NCBI GenBank assembly: GCA_916720425.1
Contig: CAKARD010000048.1
Location: forward strand, 1-9,348
Source: an uncultured Kingella sp.
Lineage (GTDB): Bacteria > Pseudomonadota > Gammaproteobacteria > Burkholderiales > Neisseriaceae
Reading direction: 5' to 3'
Length of the DNA stretch: 9,348 nt
The notes beneath the pieces were generated by a model, which worked only from the letters and a program-made list of their open reading frames with translations, did no database searches and was not told the origin of the DNA. The position numbers were made by a program, and so were the translations under genes. Positions 6,634 to 9,348 of this stretch are shown here, piece after piece; the first letter of the stretch is position 1; each line of letters starts with the position of its first letter.

Positions 6634-8544
6634 TTATTTTACTTCAGTGAAACTTGCATCTTCTACATCATCATCTTTTTGGTTATTACCATCAGTTGAT
6701 GGTGCAGATTGTGCTTGCTCTTGTTGCGCTTGAGCATACACGATTTCACCTAGTTTTTGACTGGCCTTAGCCAATTCTTCCACTTTTGCATCCATATCTT
6801 CTTTATCATCACCTTTTGCCGCTTCTTCTGCCGCTTTTAGTGCTTCTTCCACTTTGTTTTTTTCTTCGTCTGGCAATTTATCACCATGTTCTTCCAAAGA
6901 TTTTTTCACAGAATGAATCATTGCTTCGGCATGATTACGACTTTGTACCAATTCATGCAATTTTTTATCTTCTTCTGCGTTAGCTTCAGCATCTTTTACC
7001 ATACGTTCAATTTCTTCTTCGCTCAAACCAGAAGAACCTTGAATGGTAATATTGGCTGCTTTACCTGTACCTTTGTCTTTAGCAGAAACGTGTAAGATAC
7101 CGTTAGCATCAATGTCAAAGGTTACTTCAATTTGAGGCATACCACGTGGTGCTGGTGCGATGTCGCCCAAGTTGAATTGTCCCAAAGATTTGTTGGCAGA
7201 TGCACGTTCACGTTCGCCTTGCAACACATGAATGGTTACCGCAGGTTGATTGTCTTCAGCCGTAGAGAACACTTGTGATGCTTTGGTTGGGATAGTGGTG
7301 TTTTTAGCAATCAATTTAGTCATCACACCGCCCATGGTTTCAATACCCAAAGACAATGGCGTTACGTCCAACAACAACACATCATTGCGACCACCACCCA
7401 ACACTTCACCTTGAATAGCCGCACCCACAGCAACGGCTTCATCAGGGTTCACGTCTTTGCGAGGCTCTTTACCAAAGAATTCTTTCACGGCTTCTTGTAC
7501 TTTTGGCATACGTGTTTGACCACCCACCAAAATCACATCATTAATATCAGAAGCAGACAAACCAGCATCTTTCAAGGCAATGCGACAAGGTTCAATAGAA
7601 CGTTCAATCAAATCTTCTACTAAAGATTCAAATTTAGCGCGAGTCAATTTCAACACCAAGTGTTTTGGACCAGTCGCGTCCATTGTGATGTATGGTAAGT
7701 TGATTTCAGTCTGTTGGCTGCTAGACAATTCAATTTTGGCTTTTTCAGCAGCTTCTTTCACACGCTGCATTGCCATTGGGTCGCCTTTTAAATCAATACC
7801 TTGTTCTTTTTTGAATTCAGCAATGATGTAATCAATAATGCGTTGGTCAAAGTCTTCCCCACCCAAGAATGTATCGCCGTTAGTTGCCAACACTTCAAAT
7901 TGTTTGTCGCCGTCCACATCTGCAATTTCAATGATAGAAATATCAAATGTACCGCCTCCCAAATCGTAAACCGCTACTTTACGGTCACCGCCTGCCACTT
8001 TATCCATACCAAACGCCAAAGCAGCCGCAGTCGGTTCATTGATAATACGTTTTACGTCCAAACCAGCAATACGACCTGCATCTTTAGTTGCTTGACGTTG
8101 ACTATCGTTAAAATAAGCTGGAACGGTTACTACCGCTTCAGTGACTTTCTCACCTAAATATGCTTCTGCCGCCTCTTTCATTTTACGCAAAACTTCTGCA
8201 GAAATTTGTGGCGGAGACAATTCTTTACCTTGCGCTTTTACCCACGCATCACCATTAGCCGCTTTTACAATTTCAAACGGCATGGTTTCAATATCACGTT
8301 GAACTTCTTTATCCTCAAATTTGTGACCAATCAAACGTTTTGCAGCATAAATTGTGTTTTTTGCATTAGTTACTGCTTGACGTTTAGCAGGTGCACCAAC
8401 CAAAGTTTCGTTATCAGTGTATGCCACAATAGAAGGTGTAGTGCGCGCACCTTCCGCATTTTCAATTACTTTAATTGCGCCGTTTTCTGAAATAGCGACA
8501 CATGAGTTAGTTGTACCTAAGTCAATACCAATTACTTTTGCCAT
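6634..8544 (-). CDS. dnaK: Chaperone protein DnaK (Hsp70)
   Basis: This is a full-length 636-residue Hsp70 (E. coli DnaK has 638), the ATP-driven cytosolic chaperone that works with DnaJ and GrpE. The ATPase domain (1-385) shows the phosphate-1 motif [12 protein letters not shown] (5-16), [11 protein letters not shown] (169-179), the phosphate-2 motif [10 protein letters not shown] (192-201) with T199 at the E. coli autophosphorylation position, and [10 protein letters not shown] (338-347). The linker VLLLD falls at 389-393, exactly as in E. coli. The substrate-binding beta domain spans about 394-505, the helical lid about 506-605, and a disordered Q/D-rich tail ends in the conserved EVK without the final DKK of E. 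coli. The ATG at 8544 has a GGAGA Shine-Dalgarno (8551-8555) 6 nt upstream. A heat-shock promoter lies upstream and a strong terminator downstream, so it seems to be transcribed alone. grpE and dnaJ, often adjacent, are not in the window. Confidence 0.99.
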   Translation of the reverse strand: MAKVIGIDLGTTNSCVAISENGAIKVIENAEGARTTPSIVAYTDNETLVGAPAKRQAVTNAKNTIYAAKRLIGHKFEDKEVQRDIETMPFEIVKAANGDAWVKAQGKELSPPQISAEVLRKMKEAAEAYLGEKVTEAVVTVPAYFNDSQRQATKDAGRIAGLDVKRIINEPTAAALAFGMDKVAGGDRKVAVYDLGGGTFDISIIEIADVDGDKQFEVLATNGDTFLGGEDFDQRIIDYIIAEFKKEQGIDLKGDPMAMQRVKEAAEKAKIELSSSQQTEINLPYITMDATGPKHLVLKLTRAKFESLVEDLIERSIEPCRIALKDAGLSASDINDVILVGGQTRMPKVQEAVKEFFGKEPRKDVNPDEAVAVGAAIQGEVLGGGRNDVLLLDVTPLSLGIETMGGVMTKLIAKNTTIPTKASQVFSTAEDNQPAVTIHVLQGERERASANKSLGQFNLGDIAPAPRGMPQIEVTFDIDANGILHVSAKDKGTGKAANITIQGSSGLSEEEIERMVKDAEANAEEDKKLHELVQSRNHAEAMIHSVKKSLEEHGDKLPDEEKNKVEEALKAAEEAAKGDDKEDMDAKVEELAKASQKLGEIVYAQAQQEQAQSAPSTDGNNQKDDDVEDASFTEVK

Positions 8545-8575
8545 AATTTTTCTCCATATTAATTAATAAATGTTT

Positions 8576-8588
8576 AGGGCATCGCCCT
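8576..8588 (-). other. Small GC-rich hairpin in the dnaK 5' leader
   Basis: AGGGC and GCCCT form a perfect 5-bp stem around a GAT triloop. It is the only GC-rich stretch in an otherwise AT-rich leader. With the start of transcription predicted near 8591, the hairpin would sit within a few nucleotides of the mRNA 5' end, about 31 nt before the dnaK ATG. It does not cover the Shine-Dalgarno, so a simple RNA-thermometer role is unlikely; protection of the 5' end is one possible role. Confidence 0.5.
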
Positions 8589-8597
8589 GATGAGCAG

Positions 8598-8627
8598 TAA
8601 ATAGGGTTGGAACGAAATCTTTTCAAG
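8598..8627 (-). promoter_or_regulatory. Sigma-32 (RpoH) type heat-shock promoter of dnaK
   Basis: On the minus strand CTTGAAA (8621-8627) matches the RpoH -35 core. After 14 nt comes CCCTATTTA (8598-8606), one base off the -10 consensus CCCCATNTA and differing by a single base from the CCCCATTTA of E. coli dnaK P1. Spacing is within the known RpoH range. Transcription would start near 8591, giving a leader of about 47 nt. Position directly upstream of dnaK makes a chance match unlikely. Confidence 0.82.
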
Positions 8628-8781
8628 TGTTAAGCATTGCAAATTTTAAGATTTATTTAAATATCACCATAAAAACACATGTTTAGTAATGGCCAAAAAA
8701 GTAATGATTTAGCAAAAACACCCTAATAATAAGAAAAATAGTGTAAAATTAATTGACTTATTAATAAATCAGGAGAATATT

Positions 8782-9348
8782 TTGAACAATCAACAAAGTA
8801 CGCCTGAGGATTACATTCCTTATGCAATACGTACGCAAATCACGCAAATTGACCCATTGTTAGATATATTTTGGCAAAAACATTTACATGATTTATTTGT
8901 CAACATGAACACCAAAGAGCGCAAAAATGTGTCAGAACAACTACTTGCGCCACAAAATATTTTTTGGAATGGACAAAATAAAACCTTTGAACATCGTCCC
9001 ACTATAAACATTCCCTTTGGGCAATTTTGTGCCGATATTCCCGCTAAATTCAAAAAACTCAAAATTCTTGCTAATAAATTACAAATCAGTTTAGAACACC
9101 TAGAGTCTTATAACGAAGCAAATAAAATTGCTGATTATTTAGAAAATATGTTGGGCATCATTGATGAACTAGATACGCGCGATGAATTAGAACAACAAAT
9201 CTGTAAACAAAAACTGCACCGCGCTTTTATTTATGCAGCAGCCAACACCATCCGTCATAAAAAAGAGTTGATCATGCCCAGCAATGCAAGACATTTGTCT
9301 AGTAATGCCGTCAAAGTCTTTATTAACGAAGTGTTTTTGAAAAACCAA
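8782..9348 (+). CDS. Hypothetical protein divergent from dnaK, TTG start, C-terminus cut by window edge
   Basis: The frame is open for 189 codons and runs off the right edge. The start is TTG at 8782, backed by a strong AGGAG Shine-Dalgarno (8771-8775) 6 nt upstream. No ATG or GTG lies in frame between the upstream stop (8710) and this codon, and the first internal ATG is codon 42 with no comparable site. No signal peptide or membrane segment is visible. The protein is polar and looks largely helical. A Y-I-P-Y-A-I-R stretch lies at 11-17, and an amphipathic, Lys/Glu/Leu-rich segment at about 85-150 may form helical bundles or a coiled coil. There are two cysteines. I do not recognise the family. 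The AT-rich codon use resembles the neighbouring genes, so there is no sign of recent transfer. Its promoter probably lies in the 237 bp shared with dnaK, but I could not fix one. Confidence 0.75.
   Translation, partial: MNNQQSTPEDYIPYAIRTQITQIDPLLDIFWQKHLHDLFVNMNTKERKNVSEQLLAPQNIFWNGQNKTFEHRPTINIPFGQFCADIPAKFKKLKILANKLQISLEHLESYNEANKIADYLENMLGIIDELDTRDELEQQICKQKLHRAFIYAAANTIRHKKELIMPSNARHLSSNAVKVFINEVFLKNQ

Noticed and set aside
6786..8490. Several plus-strand open frames of 65-118 codons across dnaK.
   Set aside because: They are antisense shadows of a highly conserved coding gene, with Phe/Cys/His-rich compositions typical of reverse-frame reading and no convincing start signals.
8744..8758. 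Possible promoter boxes (TAAAAT at 8744-8749, TTGACT at 8753-8758) for the right-edge gene.
   Set aside because: Neither box has a partner at suitable spacing; in such AT-rich sequence single boxes are expected by chance.
8557..8768. Palindromes TATTAATTAATA (8557-8568) and TTATTAATAA (8758-8767) in the two divergent leaders, sharing TTAATAAAT, as possible operators.
   Set aside because: Pure A/T palindromes of this size are common in AT-rich intergenic DNA, and the similarity is not enough to claim a shared operator.
8820..9062. Minus-strand 80-codon frame opposite the right-edge gene.
   Set aside because: It is Cys-rich, lacks a ribosome binding site, and lies opposite the better supported TTG-start gene.

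Overview
The window looks like chromosomal core sequence from an AT-rich gammaproteobacterium. The evidence is an LptD with the four-cysteine layout known from E. coli, a SurA-LptD gene pair, a divergent AmgK-like sugar kinase next to lptD (the arrangement known from Pseudomonas), and a DnaK whose interdomain linker and phosphorylation threonine fall at exactly the E. coli residue numbers. Genus cannot be assigned by reading alone. No tRNA, rRNA, CRISPR array, insertion sequence or prophage was seen, and genes are packed closely with few gaps.

Layout. Positions 1-3138 (minus strand) hold an outer-membrane biogenesis operon: lptD (lipopolysaccharide insertion barrel), then 12 nt later surA (periplasmic chaperone for outer-membrane barrels, cut by the window's left edge). 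An 82 bp divergent gap separates it from a plus-strand pair: an amgK-like kinase (3221-4234), and 12 nt later a 173-codon gene of unknown function (4247-4768). That gene sits where Pseudomonas carries murU. It converges, with only 13 nt between stop codons, on a minus-strand M24B aminopeptidase P gene (4782-6569). Upstream of that lies dnaK (6634-8544, minus strand). dnaK is followed by a strong intrinsic terminator and preceded by a good sigma-32-type heat-shock promoter. A divergent, unrecognised gene with a TTG start (8782 onward) runs off the right edge.

How the genes relate. surA and lptD are functionally linked, because SurA helps fold outer-membrane barrels such as LptD. AmgK would feed recycled MurNAc or GlcNAc into cell-wall precursors. 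DnaK is the cytosolic Hsp70, here without grpE or dnaJ beside it.

The most interesting sequence observation is regulatory. The 64 nt between dnaK and the aminopeptidase gene contain a perfect 10-bp-stem terminator, and a well-formed sigma-70-like promoter is nested inside it. The -10 box lies in the hairpin loop, so transcripts starting there would carry only the 3' arm and escape termination. The two unknown genes (4247-4768 and 8782-9348) are the main protein-level unknowns. I do not see a clear new multi-gene system.
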